Shown: positions 47,501-58,198 of the stretch, piece after piece | How the letters are laid out: every line of letters begins with the position of its first letter | Position numbering within the stretch: the stretch's first letter is position 1 | Source of the DNA: Wolfiporia cocos | Lineage: Eukaryota > Basidiomycota > Agaricomycetes > Polyporales > Phaeolaceae | Length of the DNA stretch: 64,000 nucleotides | Assembly (NCBI GenBank): GCA_029448655.1 | Contig: JACCLO010000004.1 | Location: 4,650,001 to 4,714,000, forward strand | Direction of reading: 5' to 3' | Made by a program: the position numbers and the translations under genes | Notes under the pieces: generated by a model | The model's input: the letters and a program-made list of their open reading frames with translations, nothing else | Told to the model about the DNA's origin: nothing | Databases searched by the model: none

Positions 47501-50500
47501 ATCGACCGTTTTCCGGTGCATGGACTCCTTTTGAGCCATGGAACTGTACGGAGTACATGAGGCCTTGTTAGTTGTGACGAATGTGCACACGCACCGCATC
47601 AGCTCATTGAGTCGCTCAAGGGACTCGTCCGTATCGTGTTGTGCGACGCCGTTCTGGGAAACTTGAATATGTAGACTGTGACGAAGCTGTTTGAACTGGG
47701 ATATGGTCTTCGGGGAGAGATTAAGGCTAAGGTCGACACTACCACAGTCGGCCAGAGGTGCGGGAGGCGAGGGCGAATTGGCTGTTGATGGCGATGGCGA
47801 TGTGAGACTGGCCAACGCTGCGGCGCGGTCCTTCTCCTTCAGGGAAGACTCCAGAGCAGTGATCTCCGCTTCCCTCTCTTGAAGAACCTCTTGGAGGCGC
47901 ATGATCTCTTTTTCCAAACTCGCCACGGATCTCTCATTGGCTTGGACATTAATGGAGGGAAGGGAGATTGAAAGGTTGGGCCGAGAGTGGGAGTGGGAGT
48001 GGGATAGAGACATCGAGCTACTTGTCCCATGACTTGAGATAGAAGCCTTGCGCGACCTGGCTGAGGACAGCTCCTGCGAAAGCGATACAGACTGCGAAAG
48101 CGATCTACAAGTCGAAGCACGTCAGCGAGGCCCTATCAGCAGATATATGCATATAGTACTGACCTGGAGTGGAGTGACTCTGTTGACGCTGCTTGCCTGA
48201 AGAGCGGCCGTATCACAGTTCCAGTGGACGAACCCTCCGTTGCCTCTCTCGACATTCCTCTTGTCATCCTTCTCCTAGGAGAAAGATCAGCCGGCCGTTC
48301 TGGAGACTCTGAGGGTTGAATCGGGGCGTTGACCTTGGCCTCCTGCAATTGAGCCGCAAGGTCGGCAATCTCACGGAGAGCGTCCCGGTACTTGACCGTG
48401 ACCGAGGACAGATCAGCAAGGGTCGCTGTATGCGTCTGCTGGAGCGCAACTAGCTGGCTCTCGACGCCATCTGGTGCACCGAGCAATGACTCTGTACTAG
48501 CTGCGGCTGTCCTGATCGAAGAGGCACTGTCCTGGTAGTCCTTCCGAGCTTTGGCTACTTCGCCGACCAGGTCGCCCAGCCGCTCTCTGTCCTGAGCAGC
48601 CTCGTTCTTCTTGGCCTCCCATTCTTCCATCTTGAGCTCAAGCGCGCGTACTTTCCGCTCTCGCTCCTCGAGATCGTTCCGCCAGCTCTCTCCATCCCGC
48701 ATGAGGTTTTCCAAGCGAGACTGGAGGACCTCAGCTTCCCGCTTGCGACGCTCGCAATCTTCCTCGAGCTTCTCAACAGTCTCTCGGAGTGCGAGCACAG
48801 ATTCGTCCGCGCGAGCCAGGCGGGCTTCTAAATCCGCAATATATTGCGTGGAATACTGCTCAGAATCCTTGTACTTGGAGATTTCCCGCTTGAGATCGGT
48901 GATAGAACCACTAGAGGAGATGGACGATTCGTCGTATTGCTTGACCCTCTCTTCCAGGTCACGAATGTACGCCTAACGGTGATAATCAGTGCTATTGCAC
49001 CGGTAGATAGGCAGTCAGTTACCTCATTTGACGCCTCCCGCTCCGAAAGCTTGGCAACTCGGGCCTTGAGCTCTTCCACATACAACTCAATTGTGGAATG
49101 TCTTTCCTGCAGCTCAGTACACTCTGCCTCCTTCTCCTCATAGAGATCGTTAGTATGCCGCAGCGCCGCGCGGTTCAGGTTGAGCTCAGCTTCCATCGCG
49201 CTGATGGTCTTCTCGTATTCCTCGATGACTGGGCCGACAATCTCCTCATACTTCGCTGTGCCACCTAGAGGACCTCGGGAGTTCCGCTGCTTCTCGGCCA
49301 GCTCCCTACGTAGCCGCGTCAACTCCTCCGTGCGCTCGACGAACTTCTCGCGCAAGTCCTCGTAGTTGCTCTGCAGCTCGGCCATCTGAGCGAAGACCTT
49401 CTTGCCTGCGCCGTTCTCAGGAATGTCTGCGGAGGAAGATGCTGAGCCTGCAGGAGCCGCGCCGCCCTCCTTGAGAGCCTTTAGCTCTTTCCGCAGGCGG
49501 GTGACGGTGCCCTGGAGCCATTCGAGATCGTCCCAGCCCTCCTCCTTCTCGTTCACTACTGCGCGATTCTTGATATTCCGTGCGCGGTTCGCATACTTTA
49601 GAGTGTTGATGGTCTCTCCCACGTTCCACTCCGTTGGACTCACACACGCGATCATTAGTGTGTGAGCGTTCCCGCCAAGCGAATCTTGTAGCAACCGGGT
49701 CAGCTTGGAATCACGATATGGGATGTATGACGCCGTATGTGACTTCGCTCGTGCGGGGTCGCCGAGGGCTGAGATGACATTCCCAAGGGCGAGCAAACCA
49801 CTGTTGATGGAGATACCCTCCTTGATTCGCTCGCCAGCGGCAGCGGTTCGTTTTAACTGTATTACATTAGTACTGTCAAACGAACCATCTGCAAGCCAAC
49901 TTACTCGTTCCGAACCGGCCAAGTCGACAAAGTGGAATTTGGAAACAACAGTGACCCACTCGCCCTCCCCATCTTCTCCTGACGAGGCTCCGGCGCTGCT
50001 TGCCCTGTTGCCGTCAGGAGACAGCAGGCCGAGTGAGCTCGCCGGACGAATGCCCCTACCCATGGCAGTGTGGAAGCTGGGAGTAGCCGGCCGACCCATT
50101 GCCGGGGATGAAACTCGAACTTGAGGCATAGTAACGTACGCTGAACCAGGGCGGCCAATGCGTGATGGTGAACGGCCATTAGGCGGGAGTGGTGAGGATG
50201 AGCGCGGGGGCGCCTTCGAGCCCGAGAATTTCTTCTGCGTCAAGGTCAAGGAGAAGATGGCATGCGAACGCGAAGACTGCGCATTCATATCCGTCTCATT
50301 CGTCCGCCGGATGGCGGTGCCTTGACGAATGAGACTGCAAGGCAGCTATGATACTGATCAAGAAGCAAGCTATGATGCAAGACTCACTTCATGACCTCAG
50401 TGGGGCCCTTCACATTCACCTCGCGAAGACCCTCCCATATAATGTGTCCCTGCTTATCCTCTCGAATCTGCACATCGCGTTTCCCCGCACCCTCCTCCAT

Positions 50501-51114
50501 ATTGAGCAAGTCAATCAAGTCCTCGTTGTAGATTTCAATGAACGAGCCCTGCAACGTGTACTGCCAAGAATCCCCCCGCTCTTGCTTGAGCTCTCGACAG
50601 CGCGAGAAGATGGTGGATACAGCTCGGGGAATGATACCCATGCCATTCGAAGGATCGGTCGGGTCGGCATCCAGGTCGATACCAGTCATCGTGAAAGTCT
50701 TGCCACTACTCGTCTGACCATACGCGAGGATCGTGCAATTGAACCCTTCGACGAAGCGGGAGATAAGGGGTTGAGCAGTAGAGGTAAATAAGGCATGCTG
50801 GGTGGTAGGTGGTGGGTGGACTTGGTCGAAGGTGAAAACCTGCTTCTTGCTTGAACCTGCAGCAGGAGCGGTCGCCGCTGCGCCAGGACCAGATGAAGGA
50901 GTGGCGTCCACAGAAACAGTGGTGTTAGAGACGGCGTTGATGACTGACCGTTGGAAACGAGCGGGAATGGAACTGGTGTCCTGTGTTGTTGTCGGGCGGA
51001 TACGCAGGGCTGGAGGGCATGTTCAAATGTTGGACTGTAACGAATACGACCGTGGGACTCACCGACTTGGACGGACGTTGTCGCTGCGTTCGACGATGAC
51101 GGCGAAGGCGCCAT
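44533..51114 (-). CDS. Giant kinesin with long coiled-coil stalk (kinesin-4-like)
   Basis: Plus-end-type motor with an N-terminal motor domain and a very long stalk, roughly 2,000 residues in total. ATG 51114 ([17 protein letters not shown]) splices to ALRIRPTT. The P-loop is [12 protein letters not shown], switch [14 protein letters not shown] and switch [27 protein letters not shown] marks the neck. A Ser/Pro-rich insert of about 65 residues sits between switch I and switch II. The pattern [19 protein letters not shown] is most like kinesin-4 (KIF4/KIF21), but the subfamily is not certain. Coiled coil then dominates, interrupted by Ser/Pro linkers near 48230 and 47990-47740 and a Pro-rich stretch near 45320-45100. 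The end, [15 protein letters not shown], carries no recognised tail domain. A stopless 48-nt intron (49857-49904) lies directly after DLAGSER. Confidence 0.92.
45966..47165 (-). repeat. 11-residue (hendecad) repeats in the kinesin stalk
   Basis: Inside the stalk the pattern (K/R)L-x-x-E-H-x-x-A-L recurs. Between 46973 and 46311 nearly all histidines fall in one phase of 11 residues (33 nt), including five consecutive 22-residue units. A second run in another phase lies at about 46130-45990. This is hendecad rather than plain heptad coiled coil. Confidence 0.8.
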
Positions 51115-51620
51115 TGTTGCAGCAGCGTACAGGTCGTCGATAGCGTCCTCGACGCTGCAGGGTCGTGAGAGTGGAATATGATGGTAAACGACGGACACCG
51201 CCGGGTTTGGCCAAGTTGTTACGATCGTTTTCCAGGCTCTAGTCACGGTGTTGATGCGATCAATACCGGTTAGAAATCTAGCAGTAAGCAGCTTTTAATG
51301 CCACCTCAGTCCTTAAGAGGCGTGCACGTAGTTACGGAGGCACGCGGCAGGCAACGGACCTGGCGCTGAGTATGTTGCTTCCACACCAACAACCACATCC
51401 GGTAGGTATATGCGCACGTAGTCGCAGCCGAAGAGTGGCCCGTGGCCAATCATCCCGACAACACGATCTACAGACGATTTTTGCTCCAGTAATGATAAAT
51501 GAACGCCACCAACACTATTCAATGTTTCTGTGGCGTCAATTCAAAAAGTCCTGAATTCAAGTTGTTGAGGCGTGTGGCGGTGTCAGGAGACAGCGAGCTT
51601 GAATCAATTCGGTACCGTAC
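51115..51620. other. Spacer upstream of the kinesin gene
   Basis: About 500 bp holding the kinesin promoter and the GNAT 3' flank. No ORF or RNA gene is supported. Confidence 0.4.
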
Positions 51621-52387
51621 TCATTCCGAGAGAAATACAGCATTACCCATAATAAAGACATAGGACCCTTTCGTCCCAGAAATGGGGTTCCTCGCATCTA
51701 AATCTACAATGAAGCCGCAACGCTTGTAAATCCTCGCCGCTTCTGCGTTAGACGCCTTGACATTCAGGCAAACTTCTGCCTCTGGTGGTCCCTCTGTGTG
51801 ATGCACATATCCAGGAAGCGCGAGGCCAAGGTAGTAATGCGAGATCGCGCGCACCAGGGCCTCCGCCATACCCTTTCGCCGATACGCTGGGTGAACGAAC
51901 ACATTCTGGATTGCAATGGTCTGCGGTGTGGCGCGACTAACTAGAGCATAACAATCTCCTGCTCGGAGTGACACACCCACACCCGATGCGCTCCAACAGC
52001 CTCGCGCATGGACTTATGCGCAGCCTCCGGGGTCATCGGGTTGGGAGAGGCCTTCGAGAACTCCACGCGAAGAGGGACGAGTGCCGCTATATCGTCGGCA
52101 TCCGACGCGAGTGAGACTTCGTAATCGAACGACGTCGCAGGTAGAGGCGTCAGGGTGGCAATATTAACAAAAGATGCATACACCCTGAACAGCGGCGGCA
52201 CAGCTTTCATGTCGATGCCCTGCTGCTTCAGAAGGGACACGAGGAATGCATCAACTGCCTTCTCCGGCCCAACCACGTTTGATATGAGGTTCGGATCCCT
52301 TGGAAGGGCGTCTGCCAGCATTTCTGCGGCCGTGTGGATGTCGGTGGCATCGATGGATGAATCTATCATACTCGGCGTTGCCATCAT
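51621..52387 (-). CDS. GNAT N-acetyltransferase with an apparent frameshift
   Basis: Fungal GNAT-fold acetyltransferase; the acceptor is unknown. The first part (ATG 52387, MMATPSMIDSSIDATDIHTA) runs through SKASPNPMTPEAAHKSM and HRVWVCHSEQE to a TAG near 51941. The second part reads ALVSRATPQTIAIQNVFVHP, then the acetyl-CoA motif YRRKGMAEALVRAISHYY, VCLNVKASNAEAARIYKRCG and the end FIMGNAVFLSE. The two parts are in different frames and overlap at about 51980-51945. No intron of normal size fits there, because the only GT and AG pairs are under 45 nt apart or would delete core residues. It is either a real frameshift (a young pseudogene) or a sequence error. A shorter relative lies at 28390-28625. 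Confidence 0.6.
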
Positions 52388-53452
52388 GCAAGGGTCCTGC
52401 AGAGAATGCTTCGACGACGTCAATCTACGACATGGCGAGTGAGTTCAACTACAGTCACAATATGTGCGTTGTGCAATCTTACATTATATCTTCGTTCCTG
52501 TAGACTGCTAATAGGGGACGATTTTGCACATCCCACTCCGCCGATGCTCGTCTGTGAATCTTATCGACGTTGTCCAACGCAAAATTCAGGCGAGCTGTCG
52601 TCATACTGCTTCGTGGCCTCGATGAAGTGGTATGGGCTTGCAAAGCGGACGATGCGGAGGCTGGACATGGCGTGGCTCGTCTGCCAGATCGTCCGCGGGA
52701 ATTATTGATGTAGATGTACTCTCTGGTCAGCGCGCAGTCCGAGTGAATCGGAGATGGACCATGTGGCCCCGGCCTGACTGAAAATAACTCGTCAAACTAT
52801 TGATTCGTGTTGTGCTACTTACGACATAGATTAACTTGACATCAGGACATCAGAGTGCGCAGCAGTGCGCATAGATCGACATATGGTCGTGTTGAGGATG
52901 AAGCATATTGCAAGACATTTCGAAGCATGTTCATAGCCCACAGAGGCGCGCGAGGCTGCGACAATCGGAGACAGACCGCTGTTGGTCAACTCATCACTCT
53001 GAGGTAACTACATGTGTTCATTATAGCTTCTGTTTTTCCCTTGAAACGGCATTACTGGAGTACAAAGACGTGTTTAACCGTGGCGGTGTATGGAGGGTGC
53101 CGAGGATCATTGACGCATATGCGGACGCGGGCAAAAGCGTTGTCGTCGAGCAAGTGAGGGGGCAAGGTTGGCAAGGCAAGCATGCACTTTGAACAGAGGA
53201 TCTCCACCTTGAGAGTACACGCCTTGCTGGACCATTGTATAGTGGCCCTGCGGCCTCGAGGAGACATGTTCTCAGCCAAGACGGATTATACGAGGCGTGT
53301 ATCGGGGTTCCGGAGGCTTGCTCTTCAGATACGGCCGCTCGCATGAGCTCATAAAAAACAATGCGGAGAAGAAGAGGGCTGTGGAGTGCCTCGTTACTGT
53401 TGACGATGTAGTGAACGACCAGAGGAGTCACTCACAGTGTATGGCGGCCCAG
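52388..53452. other. Gap between the GNAT gene and IPK1
   Basis: About 1.1 kb. No recognisable gene. Minus-strand ORFs at 53021-53431 show no family motif. It should hold the IPK1 3' UTR and the GNAT promoter. Confidence 0.35.
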
Positions 53453-54926
53453 CTAAGCGTCAAGTGCATTGCATTGCTCCGCTTGACCTCCTTTCGCCCA
53501 CAGATCAACGCACGTCTTGGGCGTATCCAACATAGCATATTTCGACACAATCTCTCGATCGAGTTTCTCCCATTTCTCTAAGCGCGAGATGCTCTTGACG
53601 TCTAGGTCAATTACTTTCACCGACTTAGCATCCTTTCCAGCCAAGTTGATGATGATCGAACAGTCCTTGAACGTCGCAGATAGCATGTACGCCATACAGT
53701 AGTATTCGAGCTCGTGAGCTTGAGGTCGTGGCTCATCATCTTCCTTCTCCAGGCTAGCGAGACGGGTGTTATATTCGTCGACGAAATGCGCCCACTGTTG
53801 TTCGCTTGGTTCCGCAAGACCCTGCCCAAGACTAGGCTTAGGTGTTAGCTCCGAGTGTGCACGAGACCAGAGATCTGCCAGCCCTTCAACATCGAGAGGA
53901 TCTAAGGTGCGCTGAAGTCTGGAGAGTAGGGGGAGAACTGGAGAGTGGAGCATGATGGGTATCAATGTATCAACAAACCGGTCTCGAATCTCGTCCAGTG
54001 AGGAAGCATTGCGAGATGTATCAGATGCCACATAAAACAATCCCGCTAATTTCTCCGCCTGGATCGAGTACCGATGTGCTCTGAGCATTTTCTGGTAGAT
54101 GAGCAGTAAAATACGTACGTCCTGTGATGGAACCATATTCTTCCCCTTGACGAATACTCTCAGGTTGTTGATTTCACCATCGTTCCCAACCCAATGCTCC
54201 CAAAGTGCATGGAGAGAACGACGCACCCGCGGCTCATCACATGAATACAGATCCAGCGGACAGTATTCTGTTGCTGCCTTTTCGCCTTGGGCACTTCGGA
54301 GATGAGTATGCATGCAAAATCGACACGTGCGCATCTTGACCGTCCGAGTCTGGGGAGACAGGTAGGTAGCAGAGGGAAGGAATCCCCACTTTGGCTACGA
54401 TGATCGTGAGCTTACGCGTCTCTTGTAGTTGTGGTATCTAACGAACCTTGATTTCAACAGCTAAGCCTTCTTGCCTGACCAGATCAGTGGCTAGTATTGC
54501 CGTCGTGCTTCTTCGATCGATCTCATCCTTTGATCGCCTGATGGGTGGCCTCGCCTCGTCATGTAATTGAATGAATTGACCTAGCCAATTCTGACCTAAG
54601 TGCACGATTTCGAGTCGTGGCAGATGCTCTGTAGGCATCAGGCGTCGGATGACATTCCTCTGAAAGAAGAGCTGCGCGTCTCCTGGTGCTTCGTTGGGGT
54701 CGCACACTACAGCGGTACGGTTTGCATCGAGGATCTGATTCTTTCGAATCTTGCGGAGCCTGAGCACTGTTCCATCTAGCACCGAGTGTGGCGGACCAAT
54801 GTAGGAGAACACGCAAGTAGCTCCGCCCTCGGCAACATATCTCCAGTACTCGGGAGATGTTTGAGAGAGTACTTGAAAGATAGTCGTTGCAACCTCTCCT
54901 GCACCGACGTCGCTTTGAATCTGCAT
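53453..54926 (-). CDS. IPK1: Inositol-pentakisphosphate 2-kinase (IPK1)
   Basis: Adds the 2-phosphate to inositol pentakisphosphate to make phytate (IP6), which is needed for mRNA export and signalling. ATG 54926 (MQIQSDVGAGEVA) leads to the N-lobe with EGGATCVFSYIGP and VLRLRKIRKN. The family motif LAVEIK spliced to PKWGFLP (near 54450-54370) and the zinc-site region CRFCMHTHLR follow. The C-lobe carries YCMAYMLSATFKDCSIIINL and the closing KVIDLDVKSISRLEKWEKLD. Two long exons are split by one intron at about 54450-54395. The Cys/His zinc site is kept. Length is about 440 residues. Confidence 0.9.
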
Positions 54927-55847
54927 TATGGCGGTATGTAGATGAGGAAACTGCTCAAGATAAGCATCGGAGATTGCATCGCGAGAGATAAGCGTAGATC
55001 AGCCGATCTCAGATCTCAATTTCCTCGCCGCAGCGAGAATGGAGACGGCACATCTTATCTCATAGCATCTCAATTTCGCACTTGCTAAAGGCAACTCTTA
55101 CAGCCCACGGAGCGCGAATTCCAGACAATAACATTTCAATAAGGAATCCGACACAACGTCACAAATGATGGCCCAGAATCCTCGAGCAGGTCTTCTCATC
55201 GGTGGCCCAAGTCGCAGTTTGTCCCACCGGGGCACGTAGAGTTGGCTGATGGGGAATAAGGGGATGGGTGACGTCGCCGTGCAACGAGTCACCCTAGCTT
55301 CTTCCTTCATCTTGATCCGGATCGTCTTGCCTGACCATAGAAAACTGTTCAACTATCAATACAGGGACAGATAGTGAAATGCACGTACCGAATGCTACTC
55401 GTCAGGAACGAGCTGTGCTGAGGTCTTCTCTCTTGAGATGTGAAACGTGGGCTTGGTCTTGCAGGAGAGAGAAGTCAGATGAATCCGATAAATTTGGAAT
55501 GGTTGGGAGAACTCGCCTGAAGCGCACTTTGCTGAGGCTGGATACCTATATCAGAAGGTGGTCAATGTGCACACGAGACAGGATGGGATGAGCATGGGAA
55601 TCGCGGAGGGGGTGCTAGGGAATAATGGATGGGACTGGATGGAATGGAAGAGGGGAGGGGGAGTGGATAGAATGGGAGCAGGGAGGGGAATTAGATGGAG
55701 TGGGGAATGGAAAGTGGATGGGGTATCGGGGAAGGGATGGGTATACGATAACAACGTCCAGTAGCGTAGCAAACCCAAAGCAAAATCGAGCATAGAAACG
55801 AAAAAAAAAACAGAACAGAAACACAGCACGACAACAGCATCGGACGC
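54927..55847. other. Gap between IPK1 and the Zn2Cys6 gene
   Basis: About 920 bp. No gene is supported. The right part contains a strongly purine-rich tract, listed separately, in the 3' flank of the Zn2Cys6 gene. Confidence 0.35.
55581..55741. repeat. Purine-rich (GGAAT/GGATG)n tract
   Basis: About 160 bp in which the plus strand is mostly G and A, built from degenerate GGATGG and GGAATGG units. On the transcribed (minus) strand of the adjacent gene this is a pyrimidine-rich 3' region. An A run at about 55800-55810 follows. Confidence 0.7.
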
Positions 55848-57645
55848 CTAAGCCTCAATCTGGATGCCCAGCGCCTCCATCTCCCCATCACCGAACAGCT
55901 CGTCCCACAGACCCGCCCGCGGATCCGTGGTCGCCTCAAGCTCTCCATGCACGTCTGTCTCAGCCGGGTCCTCCATGATCGTCTGGAGCTGGTCGCCCGC
56001 TGCATGCGCGCGCATGACCTCTTCCATTCCGTCGCTCCCCAGCCCGAAGATCTCGTCGAACGTCATATCCTTGCCCGCGGACTCCTCAAGCGGGAATGCC
56101 GGGTAGCTCGCCGTGCGGAACGCCTCATACATCTGCTCGTCGAAGAACACGCCATTGCTCGACTCGAGCGGGAACGAGCGCCCCTCAAGCGCGATGACGG
56201 GTGGAGGGACCGCGCCCGCGGGGACGGGACGCGCGGGCAGCGGCCGCACGGGGCGCGCGGGGTCCAGGCAGAACCGCACGGTTTTACTGCTGGGCGTGGA
56301 GCCGAGCATCTCAGCCATGCACGCCTCCAGCTCGCGCTCGAGCTCCGAGTCTGAGCAAGGGAGCTCGAGCTCGGCGCCGCTCGCCGAGGCGGCGAGTGCG
56401 TCGGGGCCGAACATGTCGAGCATGAGCACGTCACCCTTCTCCAGTGGTGTCGGGAGCGGTGTGTAGTTCGAGCTAGAGCTGGAGGCGGTGCTCTCGTTTG
56501 AGAGCGTCGGGAGCGTCATCGGCGGGAGCGTGCTCGTGCTCGGCTGCCAGATCGGCGCCTGCTGGTGAGGGAGGCTCTCGTTGGCGGACATGTATGCGAT
56601 CGCAGCGTTGAGCTCGGAGTCCATCTCCATGAAGGAGTAGGAGGAGTCCAGAGCGGATGACGAGGGCTGCATGGGAGCTCGAGCTTGCGGCTGGGGCTGA
56701 GAGAAGGTCTCGGTGTCGGGTACAGTCCAGGACATGGTCGCCAAAGGGCTCGTTGCCTGACGGGAGTTTATAGGCGCCGCGTCCAAGTGGCTAGAGCATA
56801 TAAGTGTGAGTCATCAATGCGGGACGCAAGATCGAGGGTAATCTCACTCGAACGCATTGTCCTGGGGAGCGGGAGCGGCCATTCGTGACGATCCGGCGTT
56901 AGAGAGCCCAGGGTTGGGGCTCATGATACCGGACATCATCTTCAAGAAAGGATCGAAACGTGAGGGTGAGGGCTTGCGCTGACGCGGGACTTGACCTTCC
57001 CCATTGGCCGGACGGCGACCTATAGGGAAGAAGCCGCTCGCCTCCTTCAGCTTCTTGAGCTGAGCTCGGTTGGCCTTGTGGTTAAGCACGTAGACACAGT
57101 CGATGCCACGATTGAAGCAGCGCTTGCAAGAAGGCCGGGTGCCGCAGCACTGGTGGCTGTCAGTGAGGACTCAAATGGACTCATATATGCCGCGCAATTC
57201 GCACCTTGGTCTTTCTTGCGCGGCACCTCTCACAAGCTTGGGGCGTGCGCGAGCGAACAACCTCACTCATTTTGATCACTCCAATCCGAGGGCCAGAGTG
57301 AGTCGGGAGCGGGGGCGGCGCGTAAGTGTTCGTCGCCGCCCGCGGGAGAGGTTGCATTTGCTGAGAACCGGCCGTGTAGTCGTTGACCGCGGCGGACGGA
57401 GCCGGGCCAGCGACGTTCCAGTTCTGGTGCGCAGTGTTTTGTGGCTGAGGAGACTTTGCGAAGATACGGTGCAGGGCGCGGATCATCTGTGCCTTGCGCG
57501 CATTCTCGGGCGCACCGTCAAGCTTAGGCTGGACGATGTGGACGTCCGACATCTTCAGCACGGATGGAATCTTCGGGTGAGGGTTTGGGACGCTCATGTT
57601 GGGCTGAGAGCTGAGCATCTGGCGGTAGACAGGAGAGGCAGACAT
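55848..57645 (-). CDS. Zn(2)Cys(6) binuclear-cluster transcription factor
   Basis: Fungal-specific transcription factor. From ATG 57645 (MSASPVYRQMLSSQP) about 150 residues rich in Pro, Gln and Ser precede the zinc cluster. The cluster is ACERCRARKTK joined across an intron (about 57205-57150) to CCGTRPSCKRCFNRGIDCVY, giving perfect Cx2Cx6Cx6Cx2Cx6C spacing. A basic linker (NRAQLKKLKEASGFF) follows. The rest is Ser/Pro-rich and then strongly acidic, with DMTFDEIFGLGSDGMEEVM and WDELFGDGEMEALGIQIEA at the end; it resembles an activation domain. There is no fungal-specific middle homology domain. The upstream in-frame codon at 57687 is TTG, so 57645 is the start. The target is unknown. The gene diverges from isovaleryl-CoA dehydrogenase. 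Confidence 0.88.
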
Positions 57646-58198
57646 CGTTAGAGGTAGTGAAAGAGGATTTGGGAGGTTGTAAGACAACTTCGAAGCTTTT
57701 CACAGAAGATCGCAGATGGCACTGTAGTGGCAGTAGTCAAGAGCGATGGGGCTGGCGGAGCCAAAACCGCAGCTTTATATCCATCGAAAGAGGTCAGCCT
57801 TGGACGATTGGACAGGTTCAGAACTGAGAGAGGAGCTGAGTGCACCAGGTCCGATCTGAATTCTGGAACTGTCCAGCCGCATGACAACGTTGTGAGTATG
57901 TTTTTATAGCACACGTTAGCAGGGCAAATAGAAGTGAACAGAAATCTCCACGCTTTGGTGTCGATGAGGACTGCAACGCAAGAGGAAGCAAAACAAGGTG
58001 CGAGGCGCCGGCGCGAGACGCGACCACCGGGCGCTCCCCCGCAGACGCGTCTGACCACGTGGGCGACGCGTACATGATCCGGGGATCTGCCTCTGCTCAT
58101 TAGCGCCTGGTACCCCGCATCTGCGCACTGACGAGGCACTCGACGCCGTCTAGCACCTGCTTTACCTTCGGAATACCTGGCATTAATTGGTACTCATC
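57646..58198. promoter_or_regulatory. Divergent promoter of the Zn2Cys6 factor and IVD
   Basis: 553 bp between the two start codons. A CCAAT box lies on the minus strand at 57811-57807. Shared control is an inference from head-to-head placement; it is possible that the factor regulates the dehydrogenase. Confidence 0.4.
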
